Of a stretch of 6,060 nucleotides of DNA, positions 1-5,927 are shown in pieces. Position 1 is the stretch's first letter. Each line of letters starts with the position of its first letter. The stretch is from the NCBI GenBank assembly GCA_025361465.1, contig JANYAG010000350.1, positions 1 to 6,060 of the forward strand, given 5' to 3'. The stretch comes from Gemmatimonadota bacterium (GTDB taxonomy: Bacteria > Gemmatimonadota > Gemmatimonadetes > Gemmatimonadales > GWC2-71-9). The position numbers and the translations under genes are program-made. The notes under the pieces are model-generated. The model made no database searches and had not been told where the DNA came from. It was given only the letters and a program-made list of their open reading frames with translations.

Positions 1-126
1 GCCCCGTTGCTTGACCAGAATGCTCCCCGCCGTCACCCGTTCGCCGCCAAAATGCTTGACGCCCAGGTACTGGGGATTGGAATTGCGGCCGTTCCGGCTG
101 GACCCTACGCCCTTCTTATGTGCCAT
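1..126 (-). CDS. rpmA: 50S ribosomal protein L27, N-terminal part (cut by window edge)
   Basis: Ribosomal protein L27 of the large subunit, whose N-terminus reaches toward the peptidyl transferase centre. Reading leftward from the ATG at 126 gives 42 residues beginning MAHKKGVGSSRNGRNSNPQY and continuing with LGVKHFGG and ERVTAGSILVKQRG, an almost exact match to the family's N-terminal signature as I remember it. The protein begins directly with MAHKK and has no N-terminal extension of the kind that is cleaved off in Firmicutes L27. The rest (about half of a usual 85-residue protein) lies beyond the left edge. The stop codon of rplU is 7 bp upstream. The Shine-Dalgarno-like GTGAGG (132-137) overlaps that stop codon and sits 5 nt from the ATG, so the two genes are almost certainly co-transcribed and may be translationally coupled. 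Identification is firm; only the 3' end is unseen. Confidence 0.97.
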   Translation of the reverse strand, partial: MAHKKGVGSSRNGRNSNPQYLGVKHFGGERVTAGSILVKQRG

Positions 127-133
127 GGTCGCC

Positions 134-451
134 TCACCCCACCACTACGTCAGTAATACGAACTTCCGTGAACTTCTGGCGATGGCCGGTCTTCCGGCGA
201 TAGCCCTTCCGACGCTTGAACTTGAAGACGTAGATCTTCTTCTCCTTGCCGTGCCCGACGATCTCCGCGGACACCGTCGCCCCCTTGACGGTCGGGGTCC
301 CGGCCTGGATCGTGTCGCCGACGGAGGTCAGCAGCACCTCTTCGAAGGTCAGTTTATCGCCGGCGGACTTCTCCGCCATCAACGGCATCCGGAGCGTGGC
401 CCCTGTTTCGGCGCGCCACTGCTTCCCCAATGCCTGAAAAATTGCGTACAT
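134..451 (-). CDS. rplU: 50S ribosomal protein L21
   Basis: Ribosomal protein L21, an early-assembling large-subunit protein that binds 23S rRNA. The product is 105 residues, the usual family length. It starts MYAIFQALGKQWRAETGATL and has the conserved C-terminal basic block (KIYVFKFKRRKGYRRKTGHRQ) followed by FTEVRI, typical of L21. The frame is open upstream to an ATG at 481 that would add ten residues (MEETRTGRVP). I chose the ATG at 451 because L21 proteins normally begin MYAI and because a good Shine-Dalgarno, GGAAGG, lies 6 nt before it. rpmA follows after 7 bp and rng lies 79 bp upstream, with a candidate promoter in that gap. Identification is firm. Confidence 0.97.
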   Translation of the reverse strand: MYAIFQALGKQWRAETGATLRMPLMAEKSAGDKLTFEEVLLTSVGDTIQAGTPTVKGATVSAEIVGHGKEKKIYVFKFKRRKGYRRKTGHRQKFTEVRITDVVVG

Positions 452-457
452 GGGCAC

Positions 458-463
458 CCTTCC
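458..463 (-). promoter_or_regulatory. Shine-Dalgarno site that fixes the rplU start
   Basis: GGAAGG on the minus strand, separated by 6 nt (GTGCCC) from the ATG at 451. It supports this ATG over the in-frame ATG at 481, because the site would lie inside the coding region if the longer form were used. Confidence 0.7.
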
Positions 464-494
464 GGTCCTGGTCTCTTCCACTGGCTAGCCGTCC

Positions 495-523
495 AAAATA
501 GCGCCCGCTGCGTGTGGGGGCAA
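495..523 (-). promoter_or_regulatory. Candidate sigma70-type promoter for rplU-rpmA
   Basis: On the minus strand a -35-like TTGCCC (518-523) and a -10-like TATTTT (495-500) are separated by exactly 17 nt. Each matches four of six positions of the TTGACA/TATAAT consensus. It lies just after the rng stop codon (531-533) and would give a leader of roughly 37 nt ahead of the rplU ATG. An internal promoter here would let the ribosomal proteins be made at much higher levels than the RNase upstream. The bases are seen; promoter function is inferred. The GGGG/CCCC inverted repeat overlapping the -35 has only a 4 bp stem and no T-run, so I do not call it a terminator. Confidence 0.4.
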
Positions 524-530
524 CCCCAAG

Positions 531-2165
531 CTACGCCACGGCATAGAGCGCCGTGACATCGCGGCCGGCCGGCCTGGACATCAGGCGAAACTCATCCAGG
601 CGGAGCATCGGGTCATCCCGGACCTCCAGCTCGATCCCACCCTGCTTCCCGAGGGTGGCGACCAGCTTTGGCTCTTCCTCAAGGAGATAGAGCGCCACAT
701 CTGGGTGGAGCCGCACCGCCAGCCGCCGTTCCTTCTTTTCGATACCAGCCCTCAGGATCGCCCGTTCCAGCCGCCGGGTGACGATCTCGGGGGAGAAGAT
801 CCGGCCAGTCCCCTCGCAGGCGGGACACTGGCGCGTCATCGAAGCCCAGAGGGATCCCCGGACCCGCTGCCTGGTCATCTCGATCAGGCCCAGCTCCGAG
901 ACGGCAAAGGCCCGAGTGCGGGCCCGGTCGCGCCCGAGATGGGTCCGGAGCTCCTGGAGCACGCGATCCCGGTTGCCCTTCGTCTCCATGTCGATGAAAT
1001 CGGCGACAATGATGCCCCCGAGGTCACGCAGGCGGATCTGACGCGCGATCTCTCGCGCGGCCTCGATATTGGTACGCAGGATCGTCTTTTCGGGATCCCG
1101 CTTGCCGGTGTAGCGCCCCGTGTTCACGTCGATCGAGATCAGCGCCTCGGTCGGCTGGATGATGACGTATCCCCCCGTCGGCAGGTCGACGCGGGGCTTG
1201 AAGAGGTCGCGGATCTCCTCCTCGATCTTGAAGCGGTCGAAGAGCGGCGCCGGCTCGTCATAGAAGTGCACCCGCTCGATCAGCTCGGGGTCGATCTGCT
1301 CGAGATACTGATGGATCTCGTGGTGCAGCTCGCGGGAGTCCACCCACAACGCGTCGACCTTTGCCGAGAAGACATCGCGCACCAGGCTGCGGGTGAGCGA
1401 CGCCTCGCGGTGAAGCAGGGCCGGCGCGCGCCGATTGTAGAGCTGCTTCCGCTTGATCTTCTTCCAGCCGCCGAGGAGGGACTGGATTTCCCGCCGGAAA
1501 TGATCCTCCGTCACGCCTTCGGCCACCGTGCGCACGATCACGCCTCCGGAATCGGCCGGCATCAGTCCTGACACCATCTCGCGCAGCTTCACGCGCTGCT
1601 CGCGGTTTTCGATCTTGCGGGACACACCGACCTTGGTACCGTAGGGGGTGTACACCAGGAATCGCCCCGCCATGGAGATCTGCGCGGTGACGCGGCATCC
1701 CTTGGTGGAGATCGGTTCCTTGGTCACCTGCACCGGCAGGGTCATCCCCTTCTTCAGACGCTCGGAGATGTCAGGGATCGCCTGCCGCGGGCTCCGTTCG
1801 CGCTTGCCCCCGTCCCCCCGATGCCGCCGGGAAACAATCGGCTCGGTCGCCTCCTCCGCAGCATCCGGATCGCCTCCGGCGACGGGCACGTCCTCGTCCT
1901 CGTCGTCGTCGCGCTCGTCGGGATCGTCGTCGGCATCGGGTTCAAGCAGGTCGGAGGCATGGAGGAAGGCGCTCTTCTCCATGCCGATGTCGACGAAGGC
2001 TGCCTGGATGCCGGGAAGGACCGCTTCTACCCGCCCGAGGTAGATGTCACCAACCGCCCGGCGCTGATCGGGTCGATCGACCAGCAATTCGACCAGCTGG
2101 TCGTCCTCGAGGATGGCCACGCGCGTCTCGCGTGGTGTGCCAGAGATGAGAATCTCGCGTTTCAC
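531..2165 (-). CDS. rng: Ribonuclease E/G family endoribonuclease (short, RNase G-like)
   Basis: Single-strand-specific endoribonuclease for rRNA maturation and mRNA decay, acting in the cytoplasm. The 544-residue product has the family order: N-terminal strands with a split S1 RNA-binding domain (about 38-185, including GDIYLGRVEAVLPGIQAAFV and SAFLHASDLL), the RNase H-like and 5'-sensor region, then the DNase I-like catalytic core. The expected metal-binding aspartates are D346 in ISIDVNTGRYTGK and D389 in IIVADFIDM. The Zn-link that pairs protomers is CPACEGTG (C447, C450). It ends soon after the small domain and lacks the long degradosome-scaffold tail of E. coli RNase E, so it is RNase G-sized. 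About 57 residues (75-131) inserted in the S1 domain are very acidic, then Arg-rich. I chose GTG at 2165 because similarity starts at VKREILIS; an ATG at 2297 would add 44 unrelated residues. GAG and GGAG lie 6 and 10 nt upstream. Whether it is called rng or rne is a matter of convention. Confidence 0.93.
   Translation of the reverse strand: MKREILISGTPRETRVAILEDDQLVELLVDRPDQRRAVGDIYLGRVEAVLPGIQAAFVDIGMEKSAFLHASDLLEPDADDDPDERDDDEDEDVPVAGGDPDAAEEATEPIVSRRHRGDGGKRERSPRQAIPDISERLKKGMTLPVQVTKEPISTKGCRVTAQISMAGRFLVYTPYGTKVGVSRKIENREQRVKLREMVSGLMPADSGGVIVRTVAEGVTEDHFRREIQSLLGGWKKIKRKQLYNRRAPALLHREASLTRSLVRDVFSAKVDALWVDSRELHHEIHQYLEQIDPELIERVHFYDEPAPLFDRFKIEEEIRDLFKPRVDLPTGGYVIIQPTEALISIDVNTGRYTGKRDPEKTILRTNIEAAREIARQIRLRDLGGIIVADFIDMETKGNRDRVLQELRTHLGRDRARTRAFAVSELGLIEMTRQRVRGSLWASMTRQCPACEGTGRIFSPEIVTRRLERAILRAGIEKKERRLAVRLHPDVALYLLEEEPKLVATLGKQGGIELEVRDDPMLRLDEFRLMSRPAGRDVTALYAVA
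1890..1943 (-). repeat. GC-rich trinucleotide tract coding for the acidic run in RNase E/G
   Basis: On the plus strand this stretch is built largely of imperfect GTC/CTC/TCG triplets; on the coding strand these are GAC, GAG and GAT codons. It encodes residues 75-92 of the RNase, nearly all Asp or Glu. Low-complexity triplet tracts like this can change length in frame, so the acidic run may vary between strains. The tract is seen; variability is inferred. Confidence 0.55.
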
Positions 2166-2304
2166 AGGGGTCTCGCTCCGGGGTGCGGCACCTGGGTGAC
2201 ACGCCCGCCGGATAGTAGAGGTTCGGGTCGGAACGCCGTACCACGACGTCCGCTGACTGGCTGAACCACGACACCCTGCCCGCTTCTGGGCGGACACGAG
2301 GACC

Positions 2305-2322
2305 GGTCGCTAGCGAGCGACC
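2305..2322. repeat. Perfect inverted repeat, 7 bp arms, 4 nt loop
   Basis: GGTCGCT, then AGCG, then AGCGACC. This could fold as a stable GC-rich hairpin in RNA from either strand or serve as a palindromic protein-binding site. No T-run follows on either side, so it is not an obvious intrinsic terminator. It lies about 140 nt upstream of the rng start. Confidence 0.6.
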
Positions 2323-2422
2323 CGACCTCCGCCAACCGCGACGCGCACCATGGGGCTTCCGGGAGCGATTTGGCTCGATGGAGTCCAATGTGCCTGACGT
2401 CGAAGTTGCGGATCGGATCACG

Positions 2423-2439
2423 CGCCTCGAATGGAGGCG
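2423..2439. repeat. Perfect inverted repeat, 6 bp arms, 5 nt loop
   Basis: CGCCTC, GAATG, GAGGCG on the plus strand. It would form a GC-rich hairpin in a transcript from either strand. It is the second of three such elements upstream of rng, and no T-run is next to it. Confidence 0.5.
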
Positions 2440-2517
2440 ACCGGCAAGAGGTGGGCGGATCAACCAGCGAAGAACACCAACCAATGCTGACACGAGCCAC
2501 CCGATTCCCAACAGCGG

Positions 2518-2534
2518 CTGGCGCTCAGCGCCAG
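2518..2534. repeat. Perfect palindromic repeat, 7 bp arms, 3 nt loop
   Basis: CTGGCGC, TCA, GCGCCAG; the symmetry holds as an 8 bp palindrome around one central base. It is an RNA hairpin candidate on either strand or an operator-like site. It lies about 155 nt ahead of the likely peptidase start and about 350 nt ahead of rng. No terminator-like T-run follows. Confidence 0.55.
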
Positions 2535-2688
2535 TCTCGGAGTGATACACGGTGGCGCGCATGTGGATAAATGTATGTCCCCGTGATACTTAGGACAAGT
2601 GACCTCGGCCAGGATCGGCAACTTCCTTTCCCACCCCAGCCGCCTCCTGCTAGCTTTGTCTTCTCACCACTCTCCCGTGCGGACATTG

Positions 2689-4506
2689 ATGCAATTGCAG
2701 CAAGCAGTTCGCCCGATTCGGCCGCTCCTGCTCACCCTCTTGCTCCTCAGCGCCGGTTGTGCCGGCGCGGATCCCCCTCCCGGGCCTCCCAGTCAGGTGG
2801 CGGTAGCGATCGGCGACAACCAGCAGGCCGCCGCGGGAATGCCGATACCGATCCCCCCGGCCGTTCGGGTCAAGGACAGCCGCGGCACAGGTGTGCCGGG
2901 CAGCGTGGTGCGCTTTTCCATCGCTTACGGCGGGGGGTACGTCACCGGGGATTCCGTGATCACGGACGCTTCCGGGCTCGCCCGAGTGGGATCCTGGGTG
3001 CTGGGGACCCGACCCGGAGGCAACTCGCTCGCCGCATCCGTGGATGGACTGAGCGGCGGCACGGCCATCTTCGCAACCGCCGTCGCCGGTCCGCCTGCCG
3101 CAGTCCGGGTGGTCGGAACACTGGCATTCACCGAGCTCACACAACATCCGGTGAGCCCGCTGCCGACCGTCCAGGTCCTCGACGCATACACGAACCCCGT
3201 TTCCGCCATCCCGGTGACCTTCGCGGTGACCCTCAATTCCGGAACGGTAACGGGCGCCACGGTGCTCACGGATGCGCAGGGACAGGCACAAGTCGGTTCG
3301 TGGACCCTCGGCGCAACCCCCGGGCAGAATCAGCTTACGGCGAGCACGAGCAGCGGGGCCTCGGCGGTTTTCACCGCGACCGGGCTGGCCGGTCCGCCAC
3401 AACTGGTGGCCACGACCCCAACCGAACAGAGCGGCTTCCTCGCGTTCCCGGTCACGGCCATTCCGCGCGTCAGGGTGACCGACGGTGTCGGAAATCCGAT
3501 CGCCAACATTGCGGTGACTTTCACCATCACCGCGGGCGACGGCACGGTCACCGGTGCGACGGACACGACCGGGAGTGACGGGATCGCTTCGCCCGGTGAC
3601 TGGCGCCTCGGCGCGGGGAACGGTGCGAGCACCCTCGTGGCAACGATGCCGAAATTCCCCGGTCCTCAGCTCGGCTTCCATGCCACCGGGGTGGCCACGC
3701 CCTTTACCATCGACGTGCGCTTCCTTACCACGATGTCGGCAGATTCTCGCGACGCGTTCGTGGCAGCCGCGCGACGCTGGATGCAGGTGATCGTGGGCGA
3801 CATACCCGACCAGCCCATTTCCCTGGCGGCCGGGGCGTGTGCCACGGGGCAACCCGCGCTCAACGAGACCATCGATGACGTGGTGATCTTTGCGTCCGTC
3901 GTTGCCATCGACGGTCCGGGCAACGTGCTCGGCAGCGCCGGTCCGTGCGTGCGGCGCTCGGGGTCACGATTGACTGTCGTTGGCGCGATGCGTTTTGACG
4001 AAGCGGACCTCGCCTTGCTGCAAAACACCGGCAGGCTGACCGCCACCATCGTCCACGAGATGGGGCACGTCCTGGGCTTTGGGACTTCGTGGGCGTCGAC
4101 GGTCACCCAGGACATCGGCCTGACCGACCCGATCTACATCGGGCCGGAGGCGATCGCCCTCTGGCCGAGTTTCAATGCATCCCTCCAGTACGCGGGCCGG
4201 CCAGTCCCGCTCGCGGACGTCGGGGGAATAGGAACCCGCGATTCCCACTGGCGGGAGAGTGTCTTCCACGCCGAGCTGATGACCGGCTTCATCGAAGCAC
4301 CAGGCGTCCCGATGCCCCTGTCGAAGCTGACGATCGCAACGTTCAAGGACATGGGGTACGACGTCGACTACGGCGCGGCGGATCCATTTGCCGGCAATCT
4401 CATGGCGTCGGCCTTTGCCATGGGGCCGGCAATCCCGCTCAACGATGTGGTACAGCAGCCGCTCTTTGAAGTGACGCCGGATGGTCGAGTGCGCCGGATT
4501 CCGTGA
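2689..4506 (+). CDS. Leishmanolysin-like (M8-type) metallopeptidase lipoprotein with three Big_1-type Ig repeats
   Basis: A predicted exported zinc endopeptidase of 605 residues. Residues 1-24 form a signal peptide: RPIRP, a Leu-rich core (13-20), then LSAGC with C24 as the likely lipidated cysteine. Three Ig-like repeats of about 101 residues follow (35-134, 135-235, 236-335), each with a V(R/Q)V.D strand, a (Y/T)VTG turn and GSW-LG or GDW-LG (GSW at 101 and 203, GDW at 303). They resemble invasin-type Big_1 domains and probably act as a stalk. The peptidase domain spans about 339-565. HEMGH (456-460) supplies two zinc ligands and the catalytic Glu457. H520 in SHW fits the third ligand and M531 in ELMTG the Met-turn; their spacing of 11 equals that of GP63. 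C384 and C420 may form a disulfide. There is no obvious pro-region. I chose ATG 2689 because it places the signal peptide at the N-terminus, although its Shine-Dalgarno is poor. GTG 2599 would add 30 residues. The substrate is unknown. Confidence 0.88.
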   Translation: MQLQQAVRPIRPLLLTLLLLSAGCAGADPPPGPPSQVAVAIGDNQQAAAGMPIPIPPAVRVKDSRGTGVPGSVVRFSIAYGGGYVTGDSVITDASGLARVGSWVLGTRPGGNSLAASVDGLSGGTAIFATAVAGPPAAVRVVGTLAFTELTQHPVSPLPTVQVLDAYTNPVSAIPVTFAVTLNSGTVTGATVLTDAQGQAQVGSWTLGATPGQNQLTASTSSGASAVFTATGLAGPPQLVATTPTEQSGFLAFPVTAIPRVRVTDGVGNPIANIAVTFTITAGDGTVTGATDTTGSDGIASPGDWRLGAGNGASTLVATMPKFPGPQLGFHATGVATPFTIDVRFLTTMSADSRDAFVAAARRWMQVIVGDIPDQPISLAAGACATGQPALNETIDDVVIFASVVAIDGPGNVLGSAGPCVRRSGSRLTVVGAMRFDEADLALLQNTGRLTATIVHEMGHVLGFGTSWASTVTQDIGLTDPIYIGPEAIALWPSFNASLQYAGRPVPLADVGGIGTRDSHWRESVFHAELMTGFIEAPGVPMPLSKLTIATFKDMGYDVDYGAADPFAGNLMASAFAMGPAIPLNDVVQQPLFEVTPDGRVRRIP

Positions 4507-4518
4507 GCAGCGACACCA

Positions 4519-5871
4519 TCAGCGGCGCGCTCTGGCGACATCGCACCGGTCACAGCCGCCGCAGCGGCTGACGGCTTCTCCAAACCAGGCCAGCAAGGTA
4601 CGCCGGCGACACTCGCGCGTCTTGGCATATGCGGCGATCGCCCCAAGTCGCCGCTCGGCCTCACGCCGCCGGCGGCGCACCGCCGACCACTCGACCGCGC
4701 CACGATCCGGACGCAGTTCGACGGCCAGCCGGTCGGCGGCGGCCACCACCGCGGCGGGCTGTCGCGCGCGCATCGCGGGATCACGCCAGAGTTGCTCCAG
4801 CACCCGCTCGGGGGGAAAGGTGACGTCCAGTTGCCGCCGGGGAAGTATCACGTCCGCGGGATGAAAGTAGAGCACGCAACGCGCCTCACGGCCGTCTCGT
4901 CCCGCCCGCCCCGCTTCCTGGTAATAGGATTCCGGAGTCGCAGGCACCGCCCAGTGCGCCACGAGCCGCACGCCGGACTTGTCGATGCCCATCCCAAACG
5001 CACAGGTGGCCACCACGACCCGCACCCGGTCAGCCAGAAACCGCTCGTGCACATCGTGGCGCTCGGTCATCTGCATCCCGGCGTGATAGGGGGCGGCGGC
5101 CACGCCACCTTCCACGAGCACGCGGGTGAGCGACTCTACCAGGCCTCGCGTCGGCGCATAGACGATGGCGGTGCCACGTTGCGTGCGCACCTGTACCATC
5201 AGCCGAGCCAGACGATCATCACGACTCACCACGGGGACGACATCCAACCGGAGATTCGGACGGTCGAATGAGCCGACGACTTCCATGGCATCACGACGGA
5301 GGCCGAGGGCCGCGTGAATCTCTCGACGGACAGCCGGCGTCGCGCTCGCGGTAAGCGCTACGCAGGGAGGACTTCCCAGGGCCGCCCGGGCCCGGCGTAA
5401 CAGCCGGTAGCTCGGCCGGAAATCGTGGCCCCACTCCACGATGCAGTGGGCTTCGTCGACGGCGAGGCGATCGACCCTGCCGCCCTGCGCAAGCAACTCA
5501 TCGCAGAATCGTGGCAGCCGCTCCGGCGAGACATAGAGCAGTCGCAGACGACCCGTGGCGGCTTGCTCGGTGACCGCGCGCTGCTGCGCCCCGTCAAGGG
5601 TGCTATTGAGGGCCGCCGCACCGACCCCGCGCGCCGCGAGAGCGGTGACCTGGTCTTCCATCAACGCAATGAGCGGAGACACCACCACCGTCAACCCGCT
5701 TGAGGCGAGCGCGGGGATCTGGAAGCAGAGCGACTTCCCGCCCCCAGTCGGCAACACGGCGAGAACATCCCGTCCCGCCAAGACATGATGGACCACACGG
5801 CCCTGAAGCGGCCGGAAGTCGGCGTAGCCAAATGTGCGGCGGAGAACATCGCGGGCCAGGGTGAGCGACAT
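4519..5871 (-). CDS. recQ: Short RecQ-family ATP-dependent DNA helicase
   Basis: A superfamily 2 helicase that unwinds DNA 3' to 5' in repair and recombination. The 450-residue product shows the motifs in order: motif 0 FRPLQ (19-23), Walker A TGGGKS (42-47), DEAH (139-142) running into the RecQ aromatic loop CIVEWGHDFRP, TASAT (174-178), ATCAFGMGIDK (288-298) and YYQEAGRAGRDG (316-327). A zinc-binding module follows with C421, C437, C440 and C443, spaced almost as in E. coli RecQ. The protein stops seven residues after the last Cys, so the winged-helix and HRDC domains of the roughly 600-residue E. coli protein are missing. The link from motif VI to the first zinc Cys is about 100 residues, nearly twice the E. 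coli length, and helix-rich; this recalls the short RecS-like subgroup. The ATG at 5871 is the natural start, but its Shine-Dalgarno is weak. The gene lies 56 bp after a membrane-protein gene, possibly in one transcript, and ends 12 bp from the convergent peptidase gene. Confidence 0.93.
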   Translation of the reverse strand: MSLTLARDVLRRTFGYADFRPLQGRVVHHVLAGRDVLAVLPTGGGKSLCFQIPALASSGLTVVVSPLIALMEDQVTALAARGVGAAALNSTLDGAQQRAVTEQAATGRLRLLYVSPERLPRFCDELLAQGGRVDRLAVDEAHCIVEWGHDFRPSYRLLRRARAALGSPPCVALTASATPAVRREIHAALGLRRDAMEVVGSFDRPNLRLDVVPVVSRDDRLARLMVQVRTQRGTAIVYAPTRGLVESLTRVLVEGGVAAAPYHAGMQMTERHDVHERFLADRVRVVVATCAFGMGIDKSGVRLVAHWAVPATPESYYQEAGRAGRDGREARCVLYFHPADVILPRRQLDVTFPPERVLEQLWRDPAMRARQPAAVVAAADRLAVELRPDRGAVEWSAVRRRRREAERRLGAIAAYAKTRECRRRTLLAWFGEAVSRCGGCDRCDVARARR

Positions 5872-5927
5872 GCCGAAGGAAGCCCACCTGCGGCGCCGGC
5901 GGCGGTGCCCGTTCGCGCATGATCAGC

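Larger units (their letters stand above)
2166..2688. other. Divergent intergenic region between rng and the peptidase gene
   Basis: About 520 bp lie between two divergently transcribed genes, and I find no gene in it that I can defend. It holds three perfect short inverted repeats (2305-2322, 2423-2439, 2518-2534). It also has two weak -10-like hexamers: TACTAT on the minus strand (2212-2217), well placed for rng but with no recognisable -35, and GATACT on the plus strand (2585-2590), upstream of the peptidase, also without a convincing -35. The most AT-rich spot is around 2561-2595. No tRNA cloverleaf is visible. Open frames cross it on both strands, but their predicted proteins have uneven composition and no family resemblance. 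The simplest reading is two promoters plus a structured leader for rng. Confidence 0.6.

Noticed and set aside
508..530. Possible terminator after rng (GGGG TTG CCCC)
   Set aside because: The stem is only 4 bp and no run of T follows on the minus strand.
705..1571. A 288-codon open frame on the plus strand opposite rng
   Set aside because: It lies wholly inside the well-supported RNase gene and has no family resemblance; long antisense frames are common at this GC content.
2211..2240. Promoter for rng with -10 TACTAT at 2212-2217
   Set aside because: No -35-like hexamer at any spacing from 15 to 18 nt; kept only as a remark in the intergenic entry.
2166..2297. A 44-residue N-terminal extension of the RNase from ATG 2297
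   Set aside because: The residues (MSAQKRAGCRG and following) resemble no RNase E/G N-terminus; the family start matches the GTG at 2165.
2047..2562. A 171-codon minus-strand frame beginning MRATVYHSETGAE with a hydrophobic stretch (LLGIGWLVSALVGVL)
   Set aside because: The start has no Shine-Dalgarno, third-position GC bias is weak, the sequence after the hydrophobic part is Arg/Pro/Ser-rich without order, and the frame runs about 120 bp into rng. A tiny membrane protein cannot be fully excluded but is not supported.
2166..2598. tRNA, CRISPR or mobile-element remnants in the long intergenic region
   Set aside because: No cloverleaf, no spaced direct repeats, and no transposase fragment or terminal repeats could be found by reading both strands.
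2650..3852. A 400-codon open frame on the minus strand opposite the peptidase gene
   Set aside because: It is exactly antisense to a clear Ig-repeat/peptidase gene; its product is rich in Arg, Gly and His with no recognisable domain, as expected of a shadow frame in high-GC DNA.
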